Below, piece by piece: positions 39,144-49,741 of a DNA stretch of 64,000 nt. Below the pieces are notes generated by a model. That model was not told the origin of the DNA. It made no database searches and worked only from the letters and a program-made list of their open reading frames with translations. Where the stretch lies: the NCBI GenBank assembly GCA_023105745.1, contig JALGQZ010000004.1:31059816-31123815 (forward strand), read 5' to 3'. Each line of letters opens with the position of its first letter. Within the stretch, counting starts at the first letter, position 1. The stretch comes from Austropuccinia psidii. Lineage: Eukaryota; Basidiomycota; Pucciniomycetes; Pucciniales; Sphaerophragmiaceae. The position numbers and the translations under genes were made by a program.

Positions 39144-41139
39144 ATCCAAAGTCTCAAAAATTAAAGAGAGCTAACAGATCTTATTCAAACCTTGTACAAT
39201 AGTAGCCTGTTCACTCTTTCATCCATTGTAAACAGAGTGGCTATTGAACATTCACAAAGACAGCAATCCAGTCAACAGACACTGTTCACTAATCCTTCAA
39301 ACCAAACCCCCAGGCATAATCCAAAGGGAAAAGGTTGTAAGATGGGGAAGAAGAATGAGAAAACTAGATTAGTCCCTGAAACAAAGATCAAGACAGACTC
39401 CAAAAATAGATTTGAGAACTTAGAAAACATGATTTCTAGACTACAAGCTTCAATGAAGAATTGATTGGCACACATGATAACAGAACCTGAGAAAAAAGGT
39501 TTGAGTTCTGACTATGATGTCTTTTTCATTCAAGATGACACTATCCTTTCCATCAGTGAGAGTAACAAGATTTACCTGGACTCAGGTGCAGGCAAATCTC
39601 TGGTCAAAAGCCTTAATCTACTTACAAACGTAACCCCTATCCAACAAAAAATTAATAATTATGGAGATCCCATTACAACAATGCATCAACGTACTTTGAC
39701 ATTTAAAACCATGACAATTTGTCCTGTGTACTTTGCTCTAAATGTACCTGTCAGTATTCTTTCAGTATAACAGCTACTCGACCATGGGATCAAACCTGTG
39801 ATCAAAGACAATTTTTTCTTACTAAAAAAGGGTAACTCTCTTCTAGCTTTATTTAAAGGGGAAGGAAATCTATTTTCAAGTAAGATTAAGTCAGGAAAGA
39901 ATGACTTTACAAATACTGAGGTCAAGGACTGGCACACAATCATAGGTCATCCAAGTGAAAGATATCTCAAACATCTGTTTAAGGAAGGAAAGATAAAAGG
40001 AAAATTCAAGCAATCTAAGAATTGTCAAATTTTTCAGAAGGCTAAGATCTTTAATTTCCCTCACAATCAAGCTCTGCCTTCATCAACTATGGCTTTTCAC
40101 CATCTGCATATGGATACCCTGGAAATCACCCCAGCTACAGAGAAAGGTGTTGAATATTTCCTTGTCATTATAGATTATTACAGTAGATGAAATTGTATTT
40201 ATCTAATGACAAGCAAAATTCAGGCACAGAAAAACATTATGGCATTTTTGAATGAAATATTCAACAATATAAATATCAGACCTGCCTTCCTACACACAGA
40301 CAGAGGTGGGGAGTTTAACTCAACCTTATTTTGACAATTTTTATTTTATAAGGGAATAATTCTTGAGCAAGGACCTGCTGACTCACCTCAACCCAATGGT
40401 TTTGCCAAAAAGGTTCAATCAAACTCTTCTTCCCAAAATTCACTGTCTTCTTGCTCAGTCAAAAATTCCAATGCATATGTGGAATGAAGTTGAAAGTCAT
40501 AGTTCTTTATTATTAACCTTATTTCCTCATAAGGCCATTGTAATGAGTTCACCATATGAGTTTCTATCTTAAAACAACATGATCTTGGAAGCACCAATCA
40601 AATTGGAGAGGCTTATATCTTTTGGGCTAAAAACAACAGTGCATGTGAAAAAATCGTCAAACAAGATTGCACTCAGAGGAGAGACCTTGAGAGCTTTTAA
40701 ATTTTAGAAGCACTCTGATAGTATGTGATTCTATGACAAAAACTCAAACAATGTTTGATTCACCCATCATTTCAGTTCCCCAAACATCCTATTCAATAGA
40801 ACAATGAGACAAGATGTTGTGAGCTTGCCACTTCCTGTGGTCAAGAGTCATTTTCCTATCAAGCCAAAAATATCACTAGTACCTGATTTCAAATGTTCTA
40901 GCCAAAAACCTGTAGAAACTACAGGAAAACCTACCCTGTCAAATGAAAAAGCAATTATGCTTATGTACCTTACTATGATAAATCTCCAAAGGATATTTCA
41001 TGCCAGATCAAACCAAGGAATATTGTTGAAGGGAGTAGGAAAAAAGCAACCTTCCAGATAGAATTTTGTTAGCATATGTGATTACTTACTCAAAAGCAGT
41101 TAATGATCCAGTCAAATCCATGAATTGGGAAGATGCTAT
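39144..41139 (+). pseudogene. Copia element D: gag end, protease and integrase (left part)
   Basis: A Ty1/copia polyprotein remnant. A gag tail with a basic KGKGCKMGKKNEK segment (39192-39464) is followed in the same frame by a protease (LDSGAGKSLV at about 39575) and a GAG-pre-integrase zinc finger (WHTIIGHPSERY, then C-x2-F in place of C-x2-C). Integrase core follows with MDTLEI and LHTDRGGEF. Stops fall at 39462, 39768, 40188 and about 40333. A frameshift near 40405 follows, where the region expected to hold the third catalytic Glu reads FAKK. The linker runs on to NWEDA, where the E-family LTR enters. The copia gene order (integrase before RT) is kept. Confidence 0.75.
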
Positions 41140-41519
41140 TGTGGTATTCCATACCATTTTTTTTCACCAGGCTCAAGCTCATAGTACCCCATAACAGCAG
41201 TAAATCCAGCCTACAGGCAGACTTACACTCGAATTTTACACCAAAAGGTCAATTTTACAGCAAGAAGCTGGATTCAACTCATAAAACTATGGCACAGGCA
41301 CCAAATGGCAGTGTATGTGTTTAAATAAATTATTCAATTTCATTATGCATATGTAAAAAATCAAGTTACATATAGCAAACTAGTTACAACAAATAAGGTA
41401 CCACCCTTTAGATTACACACCCCACCCAGCCTTACACCCCCTTATAGCCACAGGACTAATACAGCATGAAAATGACACATGCATTAGCTACACATCCACC
41501 TTTCATTCAACATAGAAAG

Positions 41520-42170
41520 TCACATGATGCAAAGCTAGATCCCATGGAATTCCTGCAAGTCATTTACAACACAGCCACAGGAGTAACTTATATTATATCC
41601 ACAGTAACCCCACTTGAAACCTTCAATAAGAATCAGAATTATTTACACCACTCATCACCTCATTAAAACCAAAGCTAGTTACAACAGGCTACATGCAGTA
41701 CACACTTTTAATCAAATCTCAACCACATGACTATACACAGCATGTGTCCAACTCAAAAATCACATCATCTCATACAAAACAGTAAATTCATCAGGGCAAG
41801 AAATTATCACCTGACCCCATTTTAAAGCTCAAAAAGATGAAAAACAGCCATTACACATGCATAAATTAAACAGGCACTTCTACCAAGCCTAAAAATATGA
41901 CATATGCAAAGGAGATACAAATTCATCATGTGATACTGAACCCACCAACAGCGTATCATGTGACAGAAAAAAGGCTGTGCACAAGAACAATCCTCATCCA
42001 AAATGAAATCACCTCATGCATGCAAGGAAAATCCAAAAAATCACATCATAATTAGCTCACCAAAACACCATCATGTGATGAATGGAGGCTGTGCAGAGAA
42101 AAATTATCACCAAACCTTAAATCCCCTGACCCATGCAAGAAAGGGTCTCACAAGAAATGGAGTCACATGA
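41520..42170 (+). promoter_or_regulatory. Cluster of five TCATGTGA-type palindromes in the E-family U3
   Basis: TCACATGA at 41520 and 42163, and TCATGTGA at 41926, 41956 and 42071. The two forms are reverse complements of each other. All lie upstream of the TATA box at 42238. A matching cluster occurs in the other E-family LTR (56853-57187). The core CATGTG is an E-box-type (CANNTG) sequence, so a bHLH-type activator site is possible. Confidence 0.45.
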
Positions 42171-42237
42171 TGAAATAAAGAGGAATTAAAGTGGAAAAGG
42201 ACAGCTCCCATGGAGGGCCCCCTGGGCTCTCAAAAGG

Positions 42238-42245
42238 TATAAATA
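42238..42245 (+). promoter_or_regulatory. TATA box of the E-family solo LTR
   Basis: TATAAATA followed by GAGGGGCTCTCTCCCCC. The same TATAAATAGAGG plus CTCTCTCC arrangement is found on the minus strand at 15498 and 46703. Confidence 0.6.
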
Positions 42246-43113
42246 GAGGGGCTCTCTCCCCCAAATTTCAAAATCCCCTGATGCAAATTATATCCCCTGC
42301 ACATTGCAAGCACAGTAATAATTCATCCCTCACCTGGGAGGTATTCCAGAAAATTATAGTTAATTTCTACTTTCCCAGTAGCTAAGCTCAGTGGAAGTAA
42401 ACTGTTAAAGATTGCCCAGTAGCTAAGCTCAGTGGAATTTTATTATTATTAAAATAGAAATAAAAATTATCCAGTACCAAAGATTAGGGTTACTACTCTA
42501 TTGAAATACTTTAGCCAGTAAAATTAAAATCATTATTAAGACTTAAAAATAACTTACCCCTTTAAAAATCCAATATCAAAGAATCTCACCTCTTACATTT
42601 AACAAATACAACTTTTTTATTAACCACTCTTAAAAAAATAACAAACCTTTCAAAAATTATTTTACTCTATTATAACTATACCTTAACAAAATTACCTTTA
42701 CAACACCAATCAAATTTTCCAGAAAACCTTAGAATACCCATCCTAAAAATGATTTATCACCAAGAAGAAACAACTCACCTCAATTTAACCAAAAAAAATA
42801 AAGTTAAACAGACAAGTATTTCATTGAAATCTCAAATTTAACCAAAATAACTGACATTATTTTCATATTATTCATTGAATAGGTCTGATCTTAGACTGCT
42901 GAATTTTTTTTTCTGCAATTGTAAAGCCACTTACTAATTTAATTTTGGTTTGTGAGCTCCAAGGAAGATTTTGTTCAGTATTTTAGGAGGGGCAGGCAAT
43001 ACACCCTTGCCACCCTTGGTTACAGGAGTTATTAGAAATTCAAAACTAGTTACCTGTGATTTCCCCCTCCAGGTACTGCCTCATTTTAATCCCACACAAG
43101 TGGAGTTCCCACA

Positions 43114-44593
43114 CTATGAGCCTGGAATTCCATTCACTTACAAGTCACAATACTGGGGAATTAGTCCCATACCCTAACAATTGTAAAGTAATTGGTTGAA
43201 TGTGGAGATTAACTAAGAAGTGTAATGAATATGGAGAGGTCAATAGGTATAAAGCTAGATGAGTTGTGCTAGGAAATCATCAAGAACCTCTGCTCCATTC
43301 CTTTTATACTTGTGCTTCTGTAGGACAAAATGAAAGTTTCAAAGTAATGGTCTCACTAGTCACAAACTCCAACTATATTCCATATCAATTCAACATTGAA
43401 GCTGTGTTCTTGCATGGCTATATGGATAAAACAGTATATGTTAAGCAGGTTAAGGGGTAAGAATCTGGGTTTGGAAATTGAAAAAATCACTATATGGCAC
43501 CAAGCATAATTCACAAATGTGGCAGCTTAAACTCTGTAGTATACTCATGAATTGTGGAATGACAAAAGCCAGATCTGACAATTCTCTCTATCTTAATCAT
43601 GATAAATCACTTATCCTGCAAATTCATGTTGAAAATAGTTTCTTCATAGGGAAAGAAGAATCCATCATAAATAAATTCTTGACAGCACTTAATAAGGAAT
43701 TTTTTGTTAAATATAAGGTTAAACCAACCCAACATTTGGGTTATAAAATGGAGTGGTATCCTGATGGGTCAGTAGGATGAAGTCAGCTAGATCTAATTAA
43801 TAAACTAATTCATTAAGATGAAATGAATGAAAGAAAAAGTGTGAAGATGCCATGCAATGGAAATCTAATGATGGATATAGATGACAAAGGTGAAGTAGTT
43901 GCTATCACACCATATCAACAAGTGATTGGTAGTTTAAATTACCTTGCTCAACACACATGACCTGAAATTATGTTCACAGAAGATCAGTTGTCCAGGTACT
44001 CTACCAAACCCACCAGAAAGCACTGGACACATGTCAAAAACCTGTTACATTATCTCAAAGGAACAATTCTATTTGTGCTTGTGTTCACCAATTCAAAGGA
44101 TATAGATAAGGCTATGCTTTCTGGATGGGCTTATGCCAACTATGCTCATGACAAAACCAATCAAAAGTCTATCTCAGGATATGTAATTACCTTTTTAGGT
44201 AACCCTATTTGCTGGTGGAGCAAGAAGAAGTCAGTTGTTTCCCAGTAAACAACAGAAGAAGAATTTATTGCTATGAAAATGTGTGTCAAAAAACTTTGTT
44301 AGAAATCTTATCTTTTTATGAATATTGATATTGGCTCAGCTAAACCTGTGTTGTACAATTCCAACTCTGTAGCAACTACCATATCAAAGAAAGTATCACT
44401 AAATGCAAACACTAAACACATTGAAGTCCAATTTCAATATGTTCATGATATAGTCATGAAAAAGCAGTTGGATGTAATGCAAGTTGAATCAAGTGATTTG
44501 ATAGCTGATGTGTTGACCAAACCCTTGGGATTACAAACGTTGATTGAAGTATATCAGCAGTTGCATCTCAAGAGAATCAGAGGATTTTTGTGA
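43114..44593 (+). pseudogene. Copia element D: reverse transcriptase and RNase H (right part)
   Basis: Continues the copia polyprotein after the E-family LTR. RT motifs in order: KARxVVLGNHQE (stop at the x), QFNIEAVFLHGYMDKTVYVKQVKG-like (strand with catalytic Asp replaced by Asn), KKSLYGTKHN, and IHVENSFFIG where the active site normally reads VDD. RNase H follows: GWAYANYAHD, KSISGYVITF, CWWSKKKSVVSQ (then TAA), TTEEEFIAM and the terminal ADVLTKPL motif. The end RIRGFL runs into the 3' LTR. Stops and frameshifts at several points, plus loss of RT aspartates, make it inactive. Confidence 0.8.
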
Positions 44594-45150
44594 ATAGATA
44601 CTCTTTCCAAATAAATAGGAAGTAAGTATGAGAAACAGAGGTCTCAGCTCCAAGGATTTCCAGCTACTTAACCCTATTTTTATATGTGTTTCCATTACTT
44701 ATAAGTAGCTTGGTTTTGTATAAATAGTTCCTTATGTTGTTTAATTAGAAGGACATTACTCAGTTAATCATTATATCCTATTTTAATTATATTATTAATA
44801 GTTTGATTTTTTATTGTTACAATTATATCTCACTCTTACTCATAAGGCATGGGGGTATATAGAGTGATTTCCAATTGTGACTATAATAGTCTGATTTTTG
44901 GTGTTTTGTGTTGTTATTTATAAGGCTCTGGTGCTACTATTACTGGCTTTTATAATTGTGATAACACAGAAATTTAAATATATATAGCTATAACTCATTT
45001 CACAATATCCCCCCTGGTTGACATCGTGCTTTGAATTAGCTGTCCATTGAAATGCAACAAATTGGTATTCAACTTTTGTTTTTGGAACCCTAACCTGAGC
45101 CACCCAATGAGGAACCTTCCCAATATTCATTACCACCTCCTATTCAAGGA
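44590..45150 (+). mobile_element. 3' LTR of copia element D (right end uncertain)
   Basis: It begins at TTGTGAATAGATACT right after the pol end. Its first 350 bp match the 5' LTR fragment at 28421-28780. The right end could not be fixed: hAT coding is recognisable again by about 45184 and no clean duplication was found. A TATG shared by 28416-28419 and about 45191-45194 is a weak candidate. Confidence 0.5.
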
Positions 45151-45183
45151 AAATCCCTTGTTTGTTGCATAAGGGACTTGTGC

Positions 45184-45915
45184 TTTCACATATGCAGTTC
45201 ACCTAAACAGCAGGATGTATTCAAGAAAATTGGAGAATGCACAAAGAATCCCAAGCTCATGCCTCTCAGAATACCCACAACTTGGTGGACTTACTGATTG
45301 CACCAAATTAAAAAAGCTCAGCAGTTGAGGACCTCTATTACATTGTACACCCAGTTGCCCAAATGCAAGACCCAACCCCTAACTGATGAACAATGGGCTG
45401 CTATGGAATACATCAAACCCTTCTTACAACTTCTTGAATATGCATGTGGGGAATTCCAGAGTGTACAACCAAAAAGGCATTTGGTATTCCCCTTTTATCA
45501 CTCAATTTGGATGGAATGCAAAATCTGGTCCTCCAAAACCAACCCAAATTGGGCTAGTGCTTTCAATTCTTCCAGAATCAAAATCACCAAATACATCACT
45601 GAAGATCTCTGAAATAAGGATTCCCTTATTGCATGTGTCCTGGACCCCCAATATTTCCAAGCTATGCTTAATCAAATGGGCATACCCCATTCTCAATATC
45701 AACAAGCCTTAGATGCATTATCAGGTGGGTATTAATACCATGTTGAACATTTTACCAATGAAAATGATAATTATAGCTTGAACACAACACCCAGATTGCC
45801 CAAGAAAAAAAGACCAAACTCGATACTTGCTAAAATCTATCATGCCAATATCCCAAACTACCAATTGACAAGATTCAAGCAAGATAATTTGCAAATCACC
45901 AAAATGAAAAGGTAA
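45184..45915 (+). pseudogene. hAT-family transposase, C-terminal part
   Basis: Recognisable hAT features in order: HICSSPKQQDVFKK (the SSPKRxxxF-like motif), IPTTWWTY (usually RWNSTY-like), then LTDEQWAAMEYIKPFLQLLEYA (the characteristic helical stretch), and VLDPQYFQ (the LDPRxK-like motif) near 45640. A stop at about 45295 and a frameshift at about 45610 break it. Its dimerisation region ends at about 45915, where the E LTR starts, so the very end may be absent or lie beyond element E. It is the other half of the transposase at 27790-28420. Confidence 0.72.
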
Positions 45916-45921
45916 TGGCTT

Positions 45922-46811
45922 TGTGGGAACTCCTTTTGGTGTGGGATGAAATAAGGCAGTACCTTGAGGGGGAAATTAATGGTCAGTCTGTTTTGAATTT
46001 CAGAACTGTCCAATAGCCATGGGTGCTAAGGTGTACTAGCTGCCCCTCTAAATAATACTGAATAGTCAGCCTACAGAGAATCACAAAATAAAATAAGATT
46101 TGTGGCTTTGACAGATATAGAAGAATTATCAGCACTCTCTAAATCAGACCTATCAATAACACTACAGTAAAAGTCTGATTCAAAACTAAAATTTCTGATA
46201 AAAGAAACACTAAGATTTCTTTTGTTGTCATTTTAATAAAAGTAATACTAATATATATATATATATTGGCTTTCTGTTATTTTAATAAAACTAATAAGAA
46301 TATATTTTTGTGGGTTTTATGATGATTATAATGACTTTTTATATTAATACTAATAATAAGACTACTGGATATTCTTCTTTTGATATTTTTAATGTTGAGT
46401 TTATATCACTACTTCTTTCATTTTAATAATACTAGGCCTCTGAGAAAGTCTACTGAGCTTTTTCACTATGGTTATACTACTATTCTTTAATAATACTAAG
46501 CTACTGAGCAGGGCTACTGAGGTTTTACTACGTTAATATTACTATTATTTAATAATAATAAGCTACTGAGCAAGGCTACTGAGCTTTTGCTACTAAATCA
46601 CAACTACTACTCTAGATATCCTGCTAGTTCAGGGATGGTGGTGATCCTGGATAGTGGGAACTTGTTCCATGATGATGGGAAAGATGGGGGAGAGAGGACC
46701 TCTATTTATAGCTTTTGGGCATCAATACACCTTCTCAAAACAGGGTGCTTATAAAAAATTATAGTTGAGAGGTTTTTGCTGGTGAGATGTGTAACTTTGA
46801 TGTAGCAATGT
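45922..46811 (-). mobile_element. 3' LTR of element E, distal part (R/U5 side)
   Basis: The + strand begins TGTGGGAACTCC and aligns with 14723-15605 of the solo copy, including the CTACTGAG repeats and the minus-strand TATA box (46703-46710). It is cut at TGTAGCAATGT by element A. The rest of the LTR continues at 56804. Joined length is about 1.69 kb. Confidence 0.82.
46249..46267 (+). repeat. (TA)n microsatellite
   Basis: An uninterrupted TA run of about nine units inside the E-family LTR. The solo E copy at 15.1 kb lacks it. Confidence 0.85.
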
Positions 46812-48595
46812 TGTGAGACTTAGAGGTAATTTCATATACCCAAAAGACCACAAATACAAAATTAACATATAAATATAAATAAAATAAATTTATTTTTATT
46901 ATTAAAATAAAAATCAAAATATAAATATAAATATAAAATTATATTCAAAATAAAAAAAATTACAATTTAAAAATAAAATTACATTAAATTTTGGAATTAT
47001 AAAATTACATTTATACTTGAAAAAATTAAGTAAAAATGAAATTTTAATAAAATTGTAAAAAAATAAAGAAATTTGGAAAAAAGTTAAATAAAAATTATTA
47101 TGACTTTTTATCCAATAAATCAACATATAAAAATTATTTCACCATTGGATTCCTCATAAAAAATCATGTGGGGTCACCTCTGAATGAAATTCTTGTAACT
47201 CAACTCTAAATAAGCTTAAATTAAGTTTTTAGTATTTTCAATACAAAAGTTTAAAATCCTCAAAACTTTGATTTAATTCACACCACATGTGGTGTTAACC
47301 ATCAATTTTTGTGTTAAAATTGAGGTGTTGTGTTTAGTTTAGAAGTTATGAGGAATTGAAGTATTTTCAATTGAATTCAATTGAAATGTCAAAATGTGCG
47401 CATGTATTACATAAGTGAACTTTGATTTACATATGAGGTATCAATTATTACTGTATTGTACTGTACAATTCAATTGCATTACATATGTAAATTATAAGTA
47501 TAATACATGATGAGGAATTAAAGGAAAAATAAATTGGAAATATTAAATTTGGGGGGGAAAGGAACTCCAGCTCTAAGGGGGAGCTAGACCCCCAAAGTCC
47601 TTGCTGACAGGCGTGTGGTGTAAAACTTCATGCAAAAGTTCATCACTTTTGGCCTGGAATTGAGTTACAGGGTCTGTGGACTCAATTGATGATGAGGTTT
47701 TGATACCAACTGGGGTAGTTTTAGCTGTTGCCAAGAGGGTAAAACTACCCTTAAGATAAAACAACCATAGTAAAAACAGTTTTAACTGGTTTCTACGCCT
47801 CTTACACACATTCCTACGTGTTTTGAAGGCTCTAGGCCTGGTATTGCTATATTAATGGCTGATTTAAGGGTCTAAAATGGCTAAAAATGGCTTAAACCAG
47901 CCCTTTTTGGTCTAAACCAGGGTTCAATGATGCCATAATTGGCTTTTCTGTTGTCAGGCTGTTTTTAACGACTGACAAGAGTAAATTTTACTTTTGGAGT
48001 AAGAGGATTGATGGCTATAAAAGAATGTCTTCTTTACCCCACTTTTCTCTTCATGTTAGAATCTTTTCCTTTTATAATTAGTTTAAACATTGTTAAACCA
48101 ATCAATAAAAGATTCCAACCACCTTTCTTAAATCATTTTAAACCTTTTAACTATGTGGAAAAATCATTATAATCATTGTTTGTAACTTTTATAATCATTT
48201 TTACCCCTGAACCACCCCAAAAGTGAATTAAAGCATCTTTCATCACTGTAAACTTTGTCACTTTGTTTCCAAATTCACTCTGGTCACTTTTGGGCGTGTT
48301 TTCTCTTTAATTAATTGATTGCAGTTCTGTTCTCAATTAATTCCAATTTAAATTTCTTTTGTAGCCTTAAATATCTCTTGTAGAGTATTTTTGGATAAAT
48401 GTTTATTGTTGGTAAAACAATAAATCTTTATAATATTATTGTTTTATACTAATAAAGTTATAAACAAGAAATTTGGCGTGTTTTCTTTCAAAAATAATAT
48501 TTCTTACTATTTTTAATTGATTTTTACCTTATGCAAATTTTGAGGACAGGAAAAGTACTTGATTTTTAATCAAAGTTTCATATCCACACCGTACA
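46812..48595 (+). mobile_element. 5' LTR of gypsy element A
   Basis: It begins TGTGAGACTTAGAGG and ends CACACCGTACA, 1784 bp, and matches 8264-10100 and 54977-56803. Compared with the 3' LTR it lacks two short segments near 48310 and 48350, so the two LTRs differ by about 43 bp in length plus scattered substitutions. The flank AATGT (46807-46811) pairs with AATTT (56804-56808). The TATA box is at 48016-48022. Confidence 0.95.
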
Positions 48596-48615
48596 TTTGG
48601 GGGCCCAGCCGTGAT
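48596..48615 (+). promoter_or_regulatory. Primer-binding-site-like sequence of element A
   Basis: TTTGGGGGCCCAGCCGTGAT abuts the 5' LTR directly and matches the B site at 30648 in 16 of 20 bases. Position fits a tRNA primer site. The tRNA is not assigned. Confidence 0.5.
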
Positions 48616-48797
48616 ATTTTACCTGTGACATATTTTTTTACTCTTTTCAAATCTTTTTTCTTATATTGAAAAATTTAAAAAAACATATAAAAAATACTTA
48701 TAATTCAAAAAATCCATAAAAATAATTTTTTTCATATTATAAGTGAGGCTTATATTTTTATATCTTTTTTGAAATAACCTTTCTTTTACTTAATTAA

Positions 48798-49712
48798 TTG
48801 GCTTTTTCATTAATTTTAGTGTCTGAAAACGTGGTAAGACCAGAAAACATTGAAACAGCCTCAACAGTAACCAGCATTATTCCTGCCAGTACTGTTAATT
48901 CTGATCATAATAGTACTATTATTGTGACTCAGAATATTCAACAAGAGCCATCTTCTTCTGAATTAATCAACTTGGAAATAAGTAATACTCTTCAGAAAGC
49001 CAAAGATTTGGCCAATAGTAAGTTGTTTGACGTAAAATTACTATTTTAAGCCTTTTTAACCATAATTATGCCTTCAACCAGGTCAGGAGCCAGCTATAAC
49101 CCCTCAAGCAGCTCCCAGAAAGGTAATAGACGTGATTATGGCAGAGGCCAATCAGGTACAGAAGGAAAAGGGTCAGTTGATGACTTCCAAACAACCAAAA
49201 TGGGTCATTCTGAATCTGATAATACCATTTTACCTTCAAATAGAGCTGACACTGCCACAACAAGCCTCTGTGGACATATACAAAGCCAGCCACAGTGCAT
49301 ACAAAAATGCACTCCAGTTCAAGGAGTACCAGATCCTTGCAGACCTGTGGAAGAATTTCATGAATTCTACCCTGACAGTGAGAAAATTCCTGGGCCATTC
49401 CAATACTTGCAAATTTCTCAATGGATGGCATTCATTGATGGAGAAGAAAAACATGATGCTTTTGACACTGGAATGGAGGAAAAGCAACCCTCCACCCAAA
49501 CCAGTGCCAAAAACAGCCCCAGTGGCCAGCAGCAGCAATTCCAACGTGAAAAAGCAGCCACAAACTCCAAACAAGGGCAAAGGGAAGGCAACAGCCAGGG
49601 CTACAGAATCCCAAAGATTCAACAGGATGCCATGGAAAATGTATTTCAGATGGCCAGAAACATGATGGAATTACAAAAGAAGGAGGAAGCCAGATTAAAA
49701 TATCAAAAATAA
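48798..49712 (+). CDS. gag N-terminal region of element A, in overlapping frames
   Basis: An ATG at 49068 opens a 214-codon frame ([11 protein letters not shown]...), Ser/Gln/Gly-rich and disordered, ending KYQK at 49712. A second frame, open from 48798 without an ATG, can be spliced through a 64-bp GTAAGT...CAG intron (49018-49081) into the frame ending at 49665. The ATG at 49068 lies inside that intron, so the two products exclude each other. The third frame is open from 49550 and runs into the main gag-pol frame at 49742. A -1 shift within 49550-49712 would be needed to make one polyprotein. I recognise the 49068 frame as the usual start of gag in this rust family. The shift may be a mutation of this copy. 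Confidence 0.55.
49018..49081 (+). other. Candidate 64-bp intron in the element A leader/gag
   Basis: Donor GTAAGT at 49018 and acceptor ACCAG ending at 49081. The length is typical of rust-fungus introns. Splicing keeps an open frame on both sides (220 nt of frame before, then phase-matched to the frame holding 49132). No RNA evidence is available. Confidence 0.35.
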
Positions 49713-49741
49713 TTTCTGATACTTTTAATTGTATTCCAGAG

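Larger units (their letters stand above)
41140..43113 (+). mobile_element. Solo LTR of gypsy family E inside copia pol
   Basis: It begins TGTGGTATTCCATACCA and ends GGAGTTCCCACA, matching in the opposite orientation the ends of the E LTR at 57604 and 45922. The duplication CTAT lies at 41136-41139 and 43114-43117. Deleting the insert restores the copia frame (NWEDAMSLEFHSLTSHN). It is 1974 bp. The middle part is well diverged from the E copy. It carries a TATA box and five TCATGTGA/TCACATGA sites. Confidence 0.85.

Noticed and set aside
47573..47809. A conserved host gene on the minus strand
   Set aside because: It is inside the 5' LTR of element A and repeats the frame at 9070. Conservation is due to LTR homology.
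49066..49622. Minus-strand frames of 121 and 128 codons
   Set aside because: They lie opposite the gag N-terminal region. Their length comes from the higher G+C there, and no domain is visible.
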